A DNA stretch of 64,000 bases from Microbispora hainanensis (GTDB lineage: Bacteria > Actinomycetota > Actinomycetes > Streptosporangiales > Streptosporangiaceae): NCBI RefSeq assembly GCF_006874475.1, contig NZ_VIRM01000012.1:62001-126000 (forward strand), given 5' to 3'. Both the position numbers and the translations under genes were made by a program. Below, one piece after another: positions 8,933 to 17,686 of the stretch. The notes under the pieces are model-generated. The model saw only the letters and a list, made by a program, of their open reading frames with translations. It ran no database searches and had not been told where the DNA came from. Positions within the stretch are counted from its first letter, which is position 1; each line of letters begins with the position of its first letter.

Positions 8933-9703
8933 ATGCAGCTCTACTCGCGTTCCGCCGGGAGCGGCCTGCCAGTCGTCCTGCTCCACGCGTTCCCCCTGTC
9001 CTCCGCGATGTGGCTCGCCCAGCGCGAGGGCCTCGCGCCGGTCTGCCGGGTGATCACCCCGGACCTGCGCGGCTTCGGTGGCACGATGCTCGGTGACGAC
9101 GAGCCCTCGATCGACCTCATGGCCGACGACGTGGCGCACCTGCTCGACCAGGAGGGCATCGACCGCGCCGTGGTCGGCGGCCTGTCCATGGGCGGCTACG
9201 TGGCGATGGCCCTGTGCCGCCGCCACCCCGACCGCGTACGCGGCCTGATCCTCGCCGACACCAAGGCCCAGGCCGACCCCGAGCCGGCCAGGGCGAACCG
9301 GGAGCGGATCGCCGCGGCGGTCCTGGAGAGCGGCACGGGCATCCTCGTGACCGAGTCGCTGCCCGCGATGCTCGGGGCGACCACGAAGGAGCGCAGGGGG
9401 ATGGTCGTCGGGCGCGTGCGCGGGCTCGTCCAGGCGGCGCCGCCCGCGGCCGTCGCGTGGGCCCAGCGGGCGATGGCCGCGCGGCCCGACGCGTTCGGCA
9501 CACTGCGATCCCTGACCGTGCCGGGGCTGGTCGTCGTGGGCGACGAGGACGAGCTGTCGCCGCTGCCGGACGCCCAGGCCATGGCGGAGGCCATCCCGCA
9601 GGCGCGGCTCGCCGTCATCGAGAAGGCGGGTCACCTGTCCGCCATCGAGCAGCCCGACGCGTTCAACCGCGCCGTCGCGGAGTTCGTCAAGTCTCTGGAC
9701 TGA
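8933..9703 (+). CDS. Alpha/beta hydrolase (3-oxoadipate enol-lactonase-like)
   Basis: A 256-residue alpha/beta hydrolase with the oxyanion strand VVLLHAFPLSSAMW, nucleophile elbow GGLSMGGYVA, acid in VVGDEDELSPL and histidine in KAGHLSAIEQP. Overall form matches small lactonase/esterase members such as PcaD, but no aromatic-degradation neighbours are present, so the substrate is unknown. ATG 8933 places the first strand normally; an in-frame GTG at 8888 would add 15 Gly/Arg-rich residues, and neither has a good ribosome site. It converges on the coiled-coil gene, with a strong terminator between. Confidence 0.88.
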   Translation: MQLYSRSAGSGLPVVLLHAFPLSSAMWLAQREGLAPVCRVITPDLRGFGGTMLGDDEPSIDLMADDVAHLLDQEGIDRAVVGGLSMGGYVAMALCRRHPDRVRGLILADTKAQADPEPARANRERIAAAVLESGTGILVTESLPAMLGATTKERRGMVVGRVRGLVQAAPPAAVAWAQRAMAARPDAFGTLRSLTVPGLVVVGDEDELSPLPDAQAMAEAIPQARLAVIEKAGHLSAIEQPDAFNRAVAEFVKSLD

Positions 9704-9801
9704 GCCACCCGGGGTTTCCCGGCGGAGGCGAGGGCCGTGGGCTTCGACTGAGCCGGGGGCCGGACTGCTCGGCTCGGACGCGGGTCGGGGGCGGGCACGA
9801 G

Positions 9802-9830
9802 AACGGGGCCCGGCGGTGCCGGGCCCCGTT
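9802..9830. terminator. Bidirectional rho-independent-type terminator
   Basis: Perfect 13-base arms AACGGGGCCCGGC (9802-9814) and GCCGGGCCCCGTT (9818-9830) with a 3-base loop, lying between the convergent hydrolase and coiled-coil genes. The flanking A-A and T-T suit termination in both directions. Confidence 0.85.
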
Positions 9831-9877
9831 GGTTCAGCCGTCAGACTCCCCGATGATGTGCGCCTGTGCGCCGGTGA

Positions 9878-11179
9878 CTACTCCTGCCACCACTCCGCGT
9901 CGTCGTCGCTCTTGGTGGAGCTGATCGGCTCGACGGCCGGTGCGGCGGGCACGGACGGCTTCTCCACGACCGGCGGAGCCGACAGGGCCGGCTTCGGCGG
10001 GGCCGCGGTGACGGGCGCCGGCTCCGGGTCCATGCCCGGCAGCGGGGCGCCGCCCAGCAGCTGGCGGAGCTGGGCGAGGTGGCTCGTGATGCTGTCGCGC
10101 TGGCGGGTGAGTTCGTCCACCTGGCGCTGCATCGCCGTACGGGTGCGCTCGGCCTCGTTCTTCGCCTCGGTCACGATCGTGTCGGCGCTGGCCTTGGCGT
10201 CGGCCACGAGCTGGTCGGCGTTCTTACGCGCGTTGGCCAGCAGCTGCTTGGCGTGGGTGTCGGCCTCGCGGCGGGTCTGCTCGGCCTGCTGCGTGGCCTT
10301 GGCGGCCCGCTGCTCGGCCGTGGCGGCGCGCTGCTCGGCCTCGGCGACCAGCTTCTGGGTGTTGGCCTGGGCGGTGGCGTGGCGCTCGGCCTCCTGGCGC
10401 TCGGCCTCCTCGCGGCGGGCGGCGAGCTGGATCTCGAACTCCGCCTCGTCCTGAGCCCGCTTGGCCTCCGACTCCTCCAGGATCCGCTGGGCCTGGGCCC
10501 GCATCTCGTCCGCCTGACGCTTGGCGGTGGTGAGCACCTCGTCGCGCTCGCGCTTGGTCGAGGCCCGCAGCTGGGCCACCTCGCGCTCGGTCGTGGTGCG
10601 CAGCTTGGCGATCTCGCGCTCGGCGTCCGCCCGCTTCTCCGCGACCTCGTGGTCGGCGGTGGCGCGGATCTTGGCGACCTCGCGCTCGGTTGTGGCGGTC
10701 AGCTCGTCGGACTCGCGCCGGGCCGTCGACCGGATCTCCTCCGCGTCGCGCTCGGCGGTGCTGCGCATCTCCTCGGCCTCGCGCGTCGCCAGCGCCCGCT
10801 TCTCCGCCGCCTCGTTCTCCGCTGCCGCCCGCAGGTCGGCGGCGTCCACCTTGGCGGCGGCGCGGATCTCGTTCGCCTCCGACCTGGCCGCCTGGACGAG
10901 CTCGGTGGCCTGCTCCTCCGCCAGCCTGAGCAACTGCTCGATGCGGGCGCCGAGACCCGAGTACGTCGGCCGCTCCTGCTCCTGGAGCTGGCGCTGCGAG
11001 TCGGACAGCTCCCGCTGAAGGGCGCCGATCTGTTCCTTGGCCTGACGCAGTTCGGTGTCGAGGGTCTTCAGGTGGTCGTGGACCTGGTGCCGGTCATAAC
11101 CCCGGAGCACCACGTCGAATTCGCGAGATGGGGCGTCCTCGAAGAAGTTGTTCAGCTGGGCGTCGATGTCGGACTGCAT
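9878..11179 (-). CDS. DivIVA/FilP-like long coiled-coil cytoskeletal protein
   Basis: A 433-residue protein. The first 60 residues are a DivIVA-like targeting segment (FDVVLRGYDRHQVHDHLKTL), the RGYDRxQV signature shared with Streptomyces FilP and Scy. Residues about 80-370 are a continuous Ala/Glu/Arg-rich coiled coil with recurring REAEEMRSTAERDAEE-type units; the tail is Pro/Ala-rich and ends DDDAEWWQE. In S. coelicolor the filP-scy pair lies beside methylmalonyl-CoA epimerase (from memory), and here the epimerase gene is also next door, which supports orthology. Length is between FilP and Scy. A role in polar growth or filament assembly is inferred from family and synteny. Confidence 0.85.
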   Translation of the reverse strand: MQSDIDAQLNNFFEDAPSREFDVVLRGYDRHQVHDHLKTLDTELRQAKEQIGALQRELSDSQRQLQEQERPTYSGLGARIEQLLRLAEEQATELVQAARSEANEIRAAAKVDAADLRAAAENEAAEKRALATREAEEMRSTAERDAEEIRSTARRESDELTATTEREVAKIRATADHEVAEKRADAEREIAKLRTTTEREVAQLRASTKRERDEVLTTAKRQADEMRAQAQRILEESEAKRAQDEAEFEIQLAARREEAERQEAERHATAQANTQKLVAEAEQRAATAEQRAAKATQQAEQTRREADTHAKQLLANARKNADQLVADAKASADTIVTEAKNEAERTRTAMQRQVDELTRQRDSITSHLAQLRQLLGGAPLPGMDPEPAPVTAAPPKPALSAPPVVEKPSVPAAPAVEPISSTKSDDDAEWWQE

Positions 11180-11361
11180 GAGGCTCGATCCTGGTTGTCG
11201 AGACGGCTACAGGGGGCCGGACGGGGGGTCGGTTCCGAGGCGAGGAAGCCGGTGTGGCGTCCACGTCCGGTGGTACGCCAGCGTACTCCGGTACTGCCGC
11301 GTTGGAGGCCCCCTCCGACTTTCTGCGCGACTTGTTACGTATGAACGTTTCTTGCGTTTAC

Positions 11362-11784
11362 CTAGCGCCTGGACGTCTCGACGAGCTCGGTGAGAACCCC
11401 TCCCACGTCCTTCGGATGCAGGAACGCGATCGAGGCTCCCATCGACCCATGCCTGGGCCTCTCGTCGATCAGGCGCACGCCCTTCGCCCCGATCTCCTCC
11501 AGGGCCTTGGTGACGTCCGCCACGCCGTACCCGATATGATGCACGCCCTCGCCCCGCTTGGCGAGGAACCTGCCCACGGCTGTGTCGGGGTGCAGCGGCT
11601 CGAGAAGCTGGACATACGACGCGCCCTGGTCGCCGTCGGCGACGTGCAGCATGGCCTCGCGGACGCCCTGCTCCTCGTTCACCTCCCGGCTGACGACGGT
11701 CAGGCCGAAGACGGACTCGTAGAACTCGATCTTTTCTTCCAGGTTGTGGCAGGCCACGCCCACGTGATCGATCCGCAGCAGCAT
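11362..11784 (-). CDS. mce: Methylmalonyl-CoA epimerase
   Basis: Interconverts (2R)- and (2S)-methylmalonyl-CoA in propionyl-CoA/succinyl-CoA metabolism. The 140-residue vicinal-oxygen-chelate protein has paired beta-alpha-beta units; metal ligands are expected at His7 ([11 protein letters not shown]), Gln in YVQLLEPL, His in [10 protein letters not shown] and Glu in VLTELVE. Start ATG 11784 gives [12 protein letters not shown]. It is divergent from a thiolase gene, 105 bases away, and near meaB, so this is part of an acyl-CoA module. Confidence 0.95.
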   Translation of the reverse strand: MLLRIDHVGVACHNLEEKIEFYESVFGLTVVSREVNEEQGVREAMLHVADGDQGASYVQLLEPLHPDTAVGRFLAKRGEGVHHIGYGVADVTKALEEIGAKGVRLIDERPRHGSMGASIAFLHPKDVGGVLTELVETSRR

Positions 11785-11889
11785 CGGCCGTCTCCCTCCG
11801 CGTTCCCGTCGCGCCGCCCGCGTCCGGGCGGCCGGCCTACTCCTGGGTATGGTGACACCGTCGCCCCGATCTCGCAGTGGAGGGTCCCA

Positions 11890-13083
11890 ATGTCTGGTTC
11901 CGTCATCGTTGCCGGAGCACGCACACCGATCGGACGGCTCCTCGGCTCGCTCTCCGATCTGTCCGCCGTCGAACTGGGCGGGATCGCGATCGAGGCGGCG
12001 CTGGAGCGCGCCGGTGTTTCCCCTGACCAGGTCCAGTATGTGATCATGGGGCAGGTGCTCCAGGCCGGGGCCGGTCAGATCCCCTCGCGCCAGGCGGCGG
12101 TGAAGGCCGGCATCCCCATGACGGTGCCCTCCCTCACCATCAACAAGGTCTGTCTGTCGGGCCTCGACGCGATCGCGCTGGCCGACCAGCTCATCCGCGC
12201 GGGCGAGTTCGACATCGTCGTCGCGGGCGGCATGGAGTCGATGACCAACGCGCCGCACCTGCTGCCCGGCCTGCGCAAGGGCGTGAAGTACGGCAGCGCC
12301 GGGATCCTGGACGCGATGGCCCACGACGGGCTCACCGACGCGTTCGACCAGATCGCGATGGGGGAGTCGACCGAGCACCACAACGCCAGGCTCGGCCTGA
12401 CCCGGGAGGAGCAGGACGAGTTCTCCGCGCGCTCGCACCAGCGCGCCGCCGAGGCCACGGAGAAGGGCCTGTTCGACGACGAGATCGTCCCGGTGCCGCT
12501 GCCGCAGCGCAAGGGGCCGGCGGTGCTGTTCTCCGCCGACGAGGGCATCCGCAAGGACACCACGGTCGAGGCCCTGGCGAAGCTGCGCCCGGCGTTCACC
12601 AAGGACGGCACCATCACGGCCGGATCGTCCTCGCAGATCTCCGACGGCGCCGTCGCGGTGGTCGTGATGTCGAAGGCCAAGGCCGAGGAGCTGGGCCTCG
12701 AATGGCTGGCGGAGATCGGCGCGCACGGCAACGTGGCCGGGCCGGACAACTCGCTGCAGTCCCAGCCCGCCAACGCCATCAAGCAGGCGCTGGGCAAGCA
12801 GGGGCTGACCGTCGGCGACCTCGATCTGCTGGAGATCAACGAGGCGTTCGCCCAGGTCGTGCTGCAGTCGGCCAAGGAGCTCGGCGTCCCGCTCGACAAG
12901 ATCAACGTCAACGGCGGCGGCATCGCGCTCGGTCACCCGATCGGAGCGTCGGGGGCCCGGATCGTGCTGACGCTGGCCCACGAGCTGAAGCGGCGCGGCG
13001 GCGGCCTCGGCGCGGCCGGCCTGTGCGGCGGTGGCGGCCAGGGCGACGCGCTGATCATCCGGGTTCCCGCGCCCGGCGCCTGA
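11890..13083 (+). CDS. Acetyl-CoA C-acetyltransferase (thiolase)
   Basis: Condenses or cleaves acetoacetyl-CoA with CoA; 397 residues, the normal length. The nucleophile is Cys88 in NKVCLSG; the catalytic His lies in the [10 protein letters not shown] motif and the second Cys in [13 protein letters not shown] 11890 follows a GTGGAGGG site at 11877-11884. meaB starts 12 bases after the stop, suggesting an operon. The mce gene is divergent. The likely role is supplying or degrading acetoacetyl-CoA next to the branched-acyl and methylmalonyl-CoA reactions. Confidence 0.96.
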   Translation: MSGSVIVAGARTPIGRLLGSLSDLSAVELGGIAIEAALERAGVSPDQVQYVIMGQVLQAGAGQIPSRQAAVKAGIPMTVPSLTINKVCLSGLDAIALADQLIRAGEFDIVVAGGMESMTNAPHLLPGLRKGVKYGSAGILDAMAHDGLTDAFDQIAMGESTEHHNARLGLTREEQDEFSARSHQRAAEATEKGLFDDEIVPVPLPQRKGPAVLFSADEGIRKDTTVEALAKLRPAFTKDGTITAGSSSQISDGAVAVVVMSKAKAEELGLEWLAEIGAHGNVAGPDNSLQSQPANAIKQALGKQGLTVGDLDLLEINEAFAQVVLQSAKELGVPLDKINVNGGGIALGHPIGASGARIVLTLAHELKRRGGGLGAAGLCGGGGQGDALIIRVPAPGA

Positions 13084-13095
13084 GCGGAGCCGCAG

Positions 13096-14097
13096 GTGGA
13101 CGTCCGTGAGCTTGTCGGTCAGGCGCGGCAGGGCCGGCCACGCGCCGTGGCGCGGCTGATCTCGCTGGTGGAGAACGCCGTCGAAAACGCCGCGAACGGC
13201 TCTCAGAGCGGTGTTTCCGCCGGGGGAGACCGGGCGGCGACCAGCGCGCTGCGCGAGGCGATGGCCGAGCTCGCCACCGGCGGCGCCCGGCCGCACCCCG
13301 CCAGGGTCATCGGCCTGACCGGCTCTCCCGGCGTCGGCAAGTCGACCTCGACCGGCATGCTCATCCGGGCGTTCCGCAGGCGCGGCAGCACGGTGGGGGT
13401 GCTGGCGGTCGACCCGTCCAGCCCGTTCACCGGCGGCGCCCTGCTCGGCGACCGCGTACGCATGCAGGACCACGCGACCGACCCCGGCGTCTTCATCCGC
13501 AGCATGTCGAGCCGCGGGCACCTGGGCGGGCTCGCGTGGGCCACGCCGCAGGCGCTGCGTGTGCTGGAGGCCGCGGGGTGTGACGTGATCCTCGTCGAGA
13601 CGGTCGGCGTCGGGCAGGCCGAGGTGGAGATCGCCCGCCTGGCCGACACGACCGTCGTCATCCTCGCGCCGGGCATGGGCGACGGCGTGCAGGCCGCCAA
13701 GGCGGGCATCCTCGAAGTCGCCGACGTCCTGGTGGTGAACAAGGCCGACCGCGACGGCGTCCAGACGACCGTGCGGGAGCTGCGGACCATGACGGCCCTC
13801 GTCGAGGCGCCCTGGCGGCCCCCGATCGTCACGACCGTCGCCTCCAAGGCCGAGGGCGTGGACGACTTGCTGGCCGCGCTGGACAAACACCAGGCATACC
13901 TGGAGGAGTCCGGCGAGGCCCGCAGACGGCGGCTGGCCAGGGCGCGCGACGAGATCGAGGCCATCGCGCTGGCCCAGCTGCGCTCGCGCTTCGCCGTGCT
14001 CCACGGCGACAGTCTCGACGTGCTCGCCGAGCGGCTGCTCGCGGCGGAGACCGACCCCTACGCCGCCGCCGACGACCTCATCGCCGCGCTGCGCTGA
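13096..14097 (+). CDS. MeaB/ArgK family G-protein chaperone of B12 mutases
   Basis: GTPase that loads and protects adenosylcobalamin in methylmalonyl-CoA or isobutyryl-CoA mutase. The 333-residue protein has Walker A GSPGVGKST (residues 76-84), the switch region ILVETVGVGQAEVEIA, and the base-recognition motif NKAD. GTG 13096 lies 12 bases beyond the thiolase stop with GGAG upstream at 13085-13088. The probable client is the mutase at 20258-21940, 6 kb away. Older databases call this family ArgK, an arginine transport kinase, which is not supported by current knowledge of the family. Confidence 0.95.
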   Translation: MDVRELVGQARQGRPRAVARLISLVENAVENAANGSQSGVSAGGDRAATSALREAMAELATGGARPHPARVIGLTGSPGVGKSTSTGMLIRAFRRRGSTVGVLAVDPSSPFTGGALLGDRVRMQDHATDPGVFIRSMSSRGHLGGLAWATPQALRVLEAAGCDVILVETVGVGQAEVEIARLADTTVVILAPGMGDGVQAAKAGILEVADVLVVNKADRDGVQTTVRELRTMTALVEAPWRPPIVTTVASKAEGVDDLLAALDKHQAYLEESGEARRRRLARARDEIEAIALAQLRSRFAVLHGDSLDVLAERLLAAETDPYAAADDLIAALR

Positions 14098-14098
14098 G

Positions 14099-14239
14099 CC
14101 GTCGGGCCGCCGCGCCGAGGCGTACGGGCCGCGCTGAGTCAATCGGCCCGAGCCGGGGTGACACGGCGCGCTGGGGTGACGCGCCGAGGTGCCGCACCCG
14201 GCCCGGCCCGTACGGCTCTCGCATCGCGGCGGCCGACGG
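14099..14239. terminator. Long-range inverted repeat between convergent genes
   Basis: CCGTCGGGCCGCCGCG (14099-14114) pairs with CGCGGCGGCCGACGG (14225-14239) with one bulged base, bracketing the whole 110-base gap between meaB and the DUF4230 gene. A smaller GGCGCG/CGCGCC hairpin (14165-14185) lies inside. It may help terminate both converging transcripts, but the large loop makes this uncertain. Confidence 0.4.
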
Positions 14240-14240
14240 G

Positions 14241-14963
14241 TCAGGGCTCGCCGTTGTATTTGACCGTGATCGTCGTGAAGCCGAGGGACTTCAGCATGCC
14301 CTCAAGCATGGCCTTGGTGTTCTGGTCGGCCCGGGAACGCAGGTCGCTCGCGGTGGCGGCATCGCCGATCTTGCGTTCGGCCAGCACGTAGAGCTCCTGC
14401 TGGTTCTGCGGCGACGACGACAGGAAGTCGGAGATCCGGTCGAAGATGCCCCGCTCCTGGGCGAAGACGTACGACCGCTTGTTGTCGAGGTTGGGCTTCT
14501 CCAGCTCGGCGTGCGGCAGCCGCACCGTCACGGCCGTGCGGTCGGGGGAGACCGTGAAGGCGTCCTTGGGCAGCGTGGAGAAGTCCACGTAGGCGTCCAC
14601 GGTCCCGGCGCCCACGAAGAGCGTGCGGGAGCCCTTGATCGCGTCCGGGAGGAACCTGGCGTCCTTCTCCAGGTCGACGATGACCTGGAAGTCGCCGGTC
14701 GCGGCCTCGAAACGGCTCAGGTTCTGCACCGACCGCAGCAGTGCGGGCCCGCTGCGGTCGACGGTCCGCTCGCCCAGCGGATCGAGCCAGGACCAGGTCA
14801 GCCGCGCGCCGACCACGAGCAGCAGGATCACGAACAGCAGGCCGGCGAGCACCCGCCAGCCGCGCCGGGAGCGGGGGGCGGGGGCCGCGGCGCTCGCCGT
14901 GGCGTCGGTGGCGGCGGCGCCGGAGTCGGCCGGCGCGAACGAGGGACGGGTCTGACGGTCCAC
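14241..14963 (-). CDS. DUF4230 family membrane-anchored protein
   Basis: A 240-residue protein with a 35-residue disordered N-terminus, one membrane helix (WRVLAGLLFVILLLVVGARL) and an extracytoplasmic domain of DUF4230 type. The last part carries the family-like pattern of a beta-rich domain (FQVIVDLEKDARFLPDAIKG, TLFVGAGTVDAYVDFSTL) followed by helices ending in KYNGEP. Start ATG 14963 is the first in register. It converges with meaB. No enzymatic function is known for the family. Confidence 0.82.
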   Translation of the reverse strand: MDRQTRPSFAPADSGAAATDATASAAAPAPRSRRGWRVLAGLLFVILLLVVGARLTWSWLDPLGERTVDRSGPALLRSVQNLSRFEAATGDFQVIVDLEKDARFLPDAIKGSRTLFVGAGTVDAYVDFSTLPKDAFTVSPDRTAVTVRLPHAELEKPNLDNKRSYVFAQERGIFDRISDFLSSSPQNQQELYVLAERKIGDAATASDLRSRADQNTKAMLEGMLKSLGFTTITVKYNGEP

Positions 14964-15100
14964 GGGGGGAATCTTCCCGGTATTTCCGCGATCTCACCCG
15001 GGACAAGATCGCTTCCGTCCGTGAGCCATGCTTCGGACGTCCGAAACTCGTCATCAATCCGGACCGATAATCAAGCCGGCCTCCCGGCAGTGCTCCGGCG

Positions 15101-17305
15101 CTACACGGCCGGCGCCAGGAGCGCGCCGGGCACGCCCGCCACACCGGGGTCGTCCTCGGGGATCGTGTCGTGGGCGCCGGTGTCGCCGGTGGCATGCGGG
15201 GCAGGGGTCGCGCGACCGCTGTCTCGACCGGTGTCGCCGGGGGGCGTGGTGCGTCCGGCGCGTCCGGTGTGGCCGTCGTGCCCGTCGCGGCCGGGAAGCG
15301 TGCCGCCCGACCGCCGCCGGCCGGGCCGGTGGTCCTGGGCGGGCGAGGGGCTCGCGCCGCCGGGCCGGGCGCCGGGACGCGCGCGGCCGGAACGACCCGG
15401 AGCGGGCGAAGGGCTCGCGGCGCCGGGCCGTGTCTGCGCACCCGCCCCGTTCGAAGCACCGGACGCACCGGAAGCACCGGGCCCACCGGGCCCACCGGGA
15501 GCACCGGGAGTGCCGGGCCTTTCCTGGCTTCCCGGCCGCTCCGGGGACGCGGGGTCGGCGGGCCTGCCGGTCCTTCCGGGGCGCCAGGGGTGCGGCGACC
15601 GCCCGGGGATCGGCATCCAGGGACGGCCTCTCCGGGCGCCTTCGCGGCCCGGCGTGTCCCACGGACCCGGATGACCCGGGCGGCCCATCGGGCCCTGACC
15701 CGTCGAGCCGTGACCGGCCGGACCCTGACCGCCTGTGCCCGGACCGCCTGTGCCCGGACCGCTTGTGCCCGGACCGCTTGTGCCCGGACCGCTTGTGCCC
15801 GGGCCGCTTGTGCCCGGACCGGCTGGGCCCGGACTGACAGAGCCCGGACCAGCGGGACTCGCGGCGGGAGACGGCCACCCGGAGGTGGCCGGACTCGGGG
15901 GGATCCACCCCGGGCCGACCTCGCCGCCGCGCGGGTCCGTGACCGGTTCCCAGGCGGGGCCGACCGGCATGCCGGTGGCGACGGCCATGCCCGTAGGAGA
16001 CGGCTCGACCGGATAGCCCGGCGCGTACGCGGGGGTGGGGTTCACCGGATAACGCGACGCGACGGGGTCGGCGGGATGGGTGCCGCCGCCGAAGTGCTTG
16101 GCCTGCAGGCCGCAGGAGACGAAGTCGGAGTAGAACATGCGCAGCCAGTCGTGCCGCTGGGCGTTGCTCAGCTCGGAGAACCAGACGGCCGCCTCCTGGT
16201 GCTCGTGCAACGGCCCCCTGGGCAGTGGGACGTCCCGCAGCCAGGCGATGACGATGGTCCGGTAGCCCGCGGCCACGGTGCCCGCGCAGGGGTGGGCCAG
16301 ACGGTCGAGGAACTCGGCGGCGGCCCGCTGGGCGTACCCGGACCCGAGGTCGTCGATGTGCACGACGATCACGCCCGTCCCCACGGACTCGTCCTCGCCG
16401 TGCTCCCGTTGCTCGACCCTCGTGAAGGCGGCCGGCGTGCCGTCCAGCTTCAGCGCGAGCGTGGTGAACACGGTGGCGAGCTCGGCCAGGCCCGCGCGCA
16501 GCGCCGGATGGACGCAGACGTTGATGGGCCATTCCTGACAGACCAGGCGTTCGCTCACCGGCACCGTCTGCGGCACGGTGACGAGCCGGGCGGCGCCGGT
16601 CCCGGCGGCCAGCACGGCGATCACCGCGGCGGCCAGTGCCAGCGTCCGCCGGGTCACCAGGGCCACCCAGCCGAGGAGCAGCGCGGTGCTCAGGCCCAGC
16701 AGCCACAGCGTCTGGTCCGCGTAGGCGGTCTCGCTGACGCCGGAGAGCAGGTCGTACGGCTCCCGCGTGGCGGGCGTGAGCCGGTCTGCCCAGTTGGGCC
16801 CGGTGGCCAGCCAGGTGAACAGCCCGAACGTGCCGGCTCCCGCGATCACCGGGACGACGACGACAGGCACGAGCCAGCCGAGGATCCAGCCGATCACGAC
16901 GTACAGCCCCAGCCCGGCGACGGACATCGCGAGACCGCCGGGCAGCGGCGGTCCGCCCTGCCCGGTCAGCGCGGCGCGCAGCCCGAGCAGCAGCACGGTG
17001 GCCCCGAAGGAGCCGGTGACGACCGCGATGATCGACAACGGCGCCCTGGCGGCCCGCCACGGCGTCAGGACACGACCCTTCTCCGCGCGGCGCCTGCGGA
17101 GCCCGACCCAGGCCGCGAACGCGGCTCCGAGCGGCCCCGTCAGGCGCAGCGAGCCGATGACGGCCGCCACTATGTCGTCCCAGTCCATGAAACCGGGAAT
17201 GAGGACGCTCCACGCGGCGACGAGCGCGAGCACGAACAGCACGGTCGCCGCGACCAGTGCGCCGTGTCTCAGCTCACCGCGTGAACCGCCCCTATGCTCA
17301 CCCAC
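15101..17305 (-). CDS. Polytopic membrane protein with long Pro/Gly-rich repetitive C-terminus
   Basis: About 734 residues. Residues 15-300 hold roughly seven or eight hydrophobic helices (for example LVAATVLFVLALVAAWSVL). Residues about 300-440 form a soluble domain with several Cys, His and Trp (VCQEWPINVCVHP, HDWLRMFYSDFVSCGL). The rest is low-complexity Pro/Gly/Ser/Arg sequence, including five PGTSG-type units. I do not recognise the family; the membrane part loosely resembles ABC-permease-like proteins of actinomycetes. The start is uncertain: GTG 17305 overlaps the stop of a short upstream reading frame with a good ribosome site, whereas ATG 17350 lacks one. Confidence 0.7.
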   Translation of the reverse strand: MGEHRGGSRGELRHGALVAATVLFVLALVAAWSVLIPGFMDWDDIVAAVIGSLRLTGPLGAAFAAWVGLRRRRAEKGRVLTPWRAARAPLSIIAVVTGSFGATVLLLGLRAALTGQGGPPLPGGLAMSVAGLGLYVVIGWILGWLVPVVVVPVIAGAGTFGLFTWLATGPNWADRLTPATREPYDLLSGVSETAYADQTLWLLGLSTALLLGWVALVTRRTLALAAAVIAVLAAGTGAARLVTVPQTVPVSERLVCQEWPINVCVHPALRAGLAELATVFTTLALKLDGTPAAFTRVEQREHGEDESVGTGVIVVHIDDLGSGYAQRAAAEFLDRLAHPCAGTVAAGYRTIVIAWLRDVPLPRGPLHEHQEAAVWFSELSNAQRHDWLRMFYSDFVSCGLQAKHFGGGTHPADPVASRYPVNPTPAYAPGYPVEPSPTGMAVATGMPVGPAWEPVTDPRGGEVGPGWIPPSPATSGWPSPAASPAGPGSVSPGPAGPGTSGPGTSGPGTSGPGTSGPGTGGPGTGGQGPAGHGSTGQGPMGRPGHPGPWDTPGREGARRGRPWMPIPGRSPHPWRPGRTGRPADPASPERPGSQERPGTPGAPGGPGGPGASGASGASNGAGAQTRPGAASPSPAPGRSGRARPGARPGGASPSPAQDHRPGRRRSGGTLPGRDGHDGHTGRAGRTTPPGDTGRDSGRATPAPHATGDTGAHDTIPEDDPGVAGVPGALLAPAV
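15731..15835. repeat. 15-base tandem repeat, 7 copies, in membrane protein C-terminus
   Basis: Seven consecutive 15-base units of the form GCTTGTGCCCGGACC (15731-15835), with single-base variants, encode PGTSG/PGTGG pentapeptides on the minus strand. The frame is preserved, so the extracellular tail length can vary. Confidence 0.9.
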
Positions 17306-17378
17306 AGCAGGGCGCGGCCCCCGGCCACGCCGCCGAAGTCCGGCGCGCATGCGGCGCCGGGACAGCGATGCTGTCCAT
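17298..17378 (-). CDS. Possible 26-codon upstream reading frame coupled to the membrane protein gene
   Basis: An ATG at 17378 is preceded on the minus strand by GGGGGAG seven bases away, the best ribosome site in this gap. The 26-residue frame (MDSIAVPAPHARRTSAAW...) ends with TGA at 17298-17300, just inside the GTG start (17303-17305) of the large membrane protein. This overlap is the geometry expected of translational coupling. Protein-level evidence is absent, so it is offered as a candidate leader only. Confidence 0.35.
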   Translation of the reverse strand: MDSIAVPAPHARRTSAAWPGAAPCCG

Positions 17379-17686
17379 TGAGAATCTCCCCCGTGTCTGT
17401 GTGAGCGGTGCACGCGAACCCACGCCGTTCCCCGTGGCGCTGATTCGCCGGCCGGCCTCGCCTCGCCCGCCGTCGGACGCGTCTCCCCGCGGACCCCCGT
17501 CCGCGAGACGTCCTCTAGCAGACGGGGTTCCCCGTGCCGCCGGGTTTGCCGCCGCCTCACCTTTCGACGTCGCAACCATAACGGAGCGTGACCCGTACGA
17601 GGGGGAGTTCTGGGGTCAAGGAATGAATCCGGTTACGCTCGGTGCACTGGTCGATCTTGGCGGGCGTCGCGCTACCGTATATCGCT
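17306..17686. other. Divergent intergenic region with candidate leader frame
   Basis: This gap separates the membrane protein (minus) from the MarR gene (plus). It contains the candidate leader frame described separately and, just before the MarR start, a TTGGCG (17657-17662) and TATATC (17678-17683) pair 15 bases apart that could be a weak promoter. I see no further gene. Confidence 0.5.

Noticed and set aside
11362-14142. A 926-codon open frame on the minus strand opposite the thiolase and meaB genes
   Set aside because: Only its last 140 codons match a family (epimerase). The rest is a high-GC antisense shadow lying over two well-supported genes.
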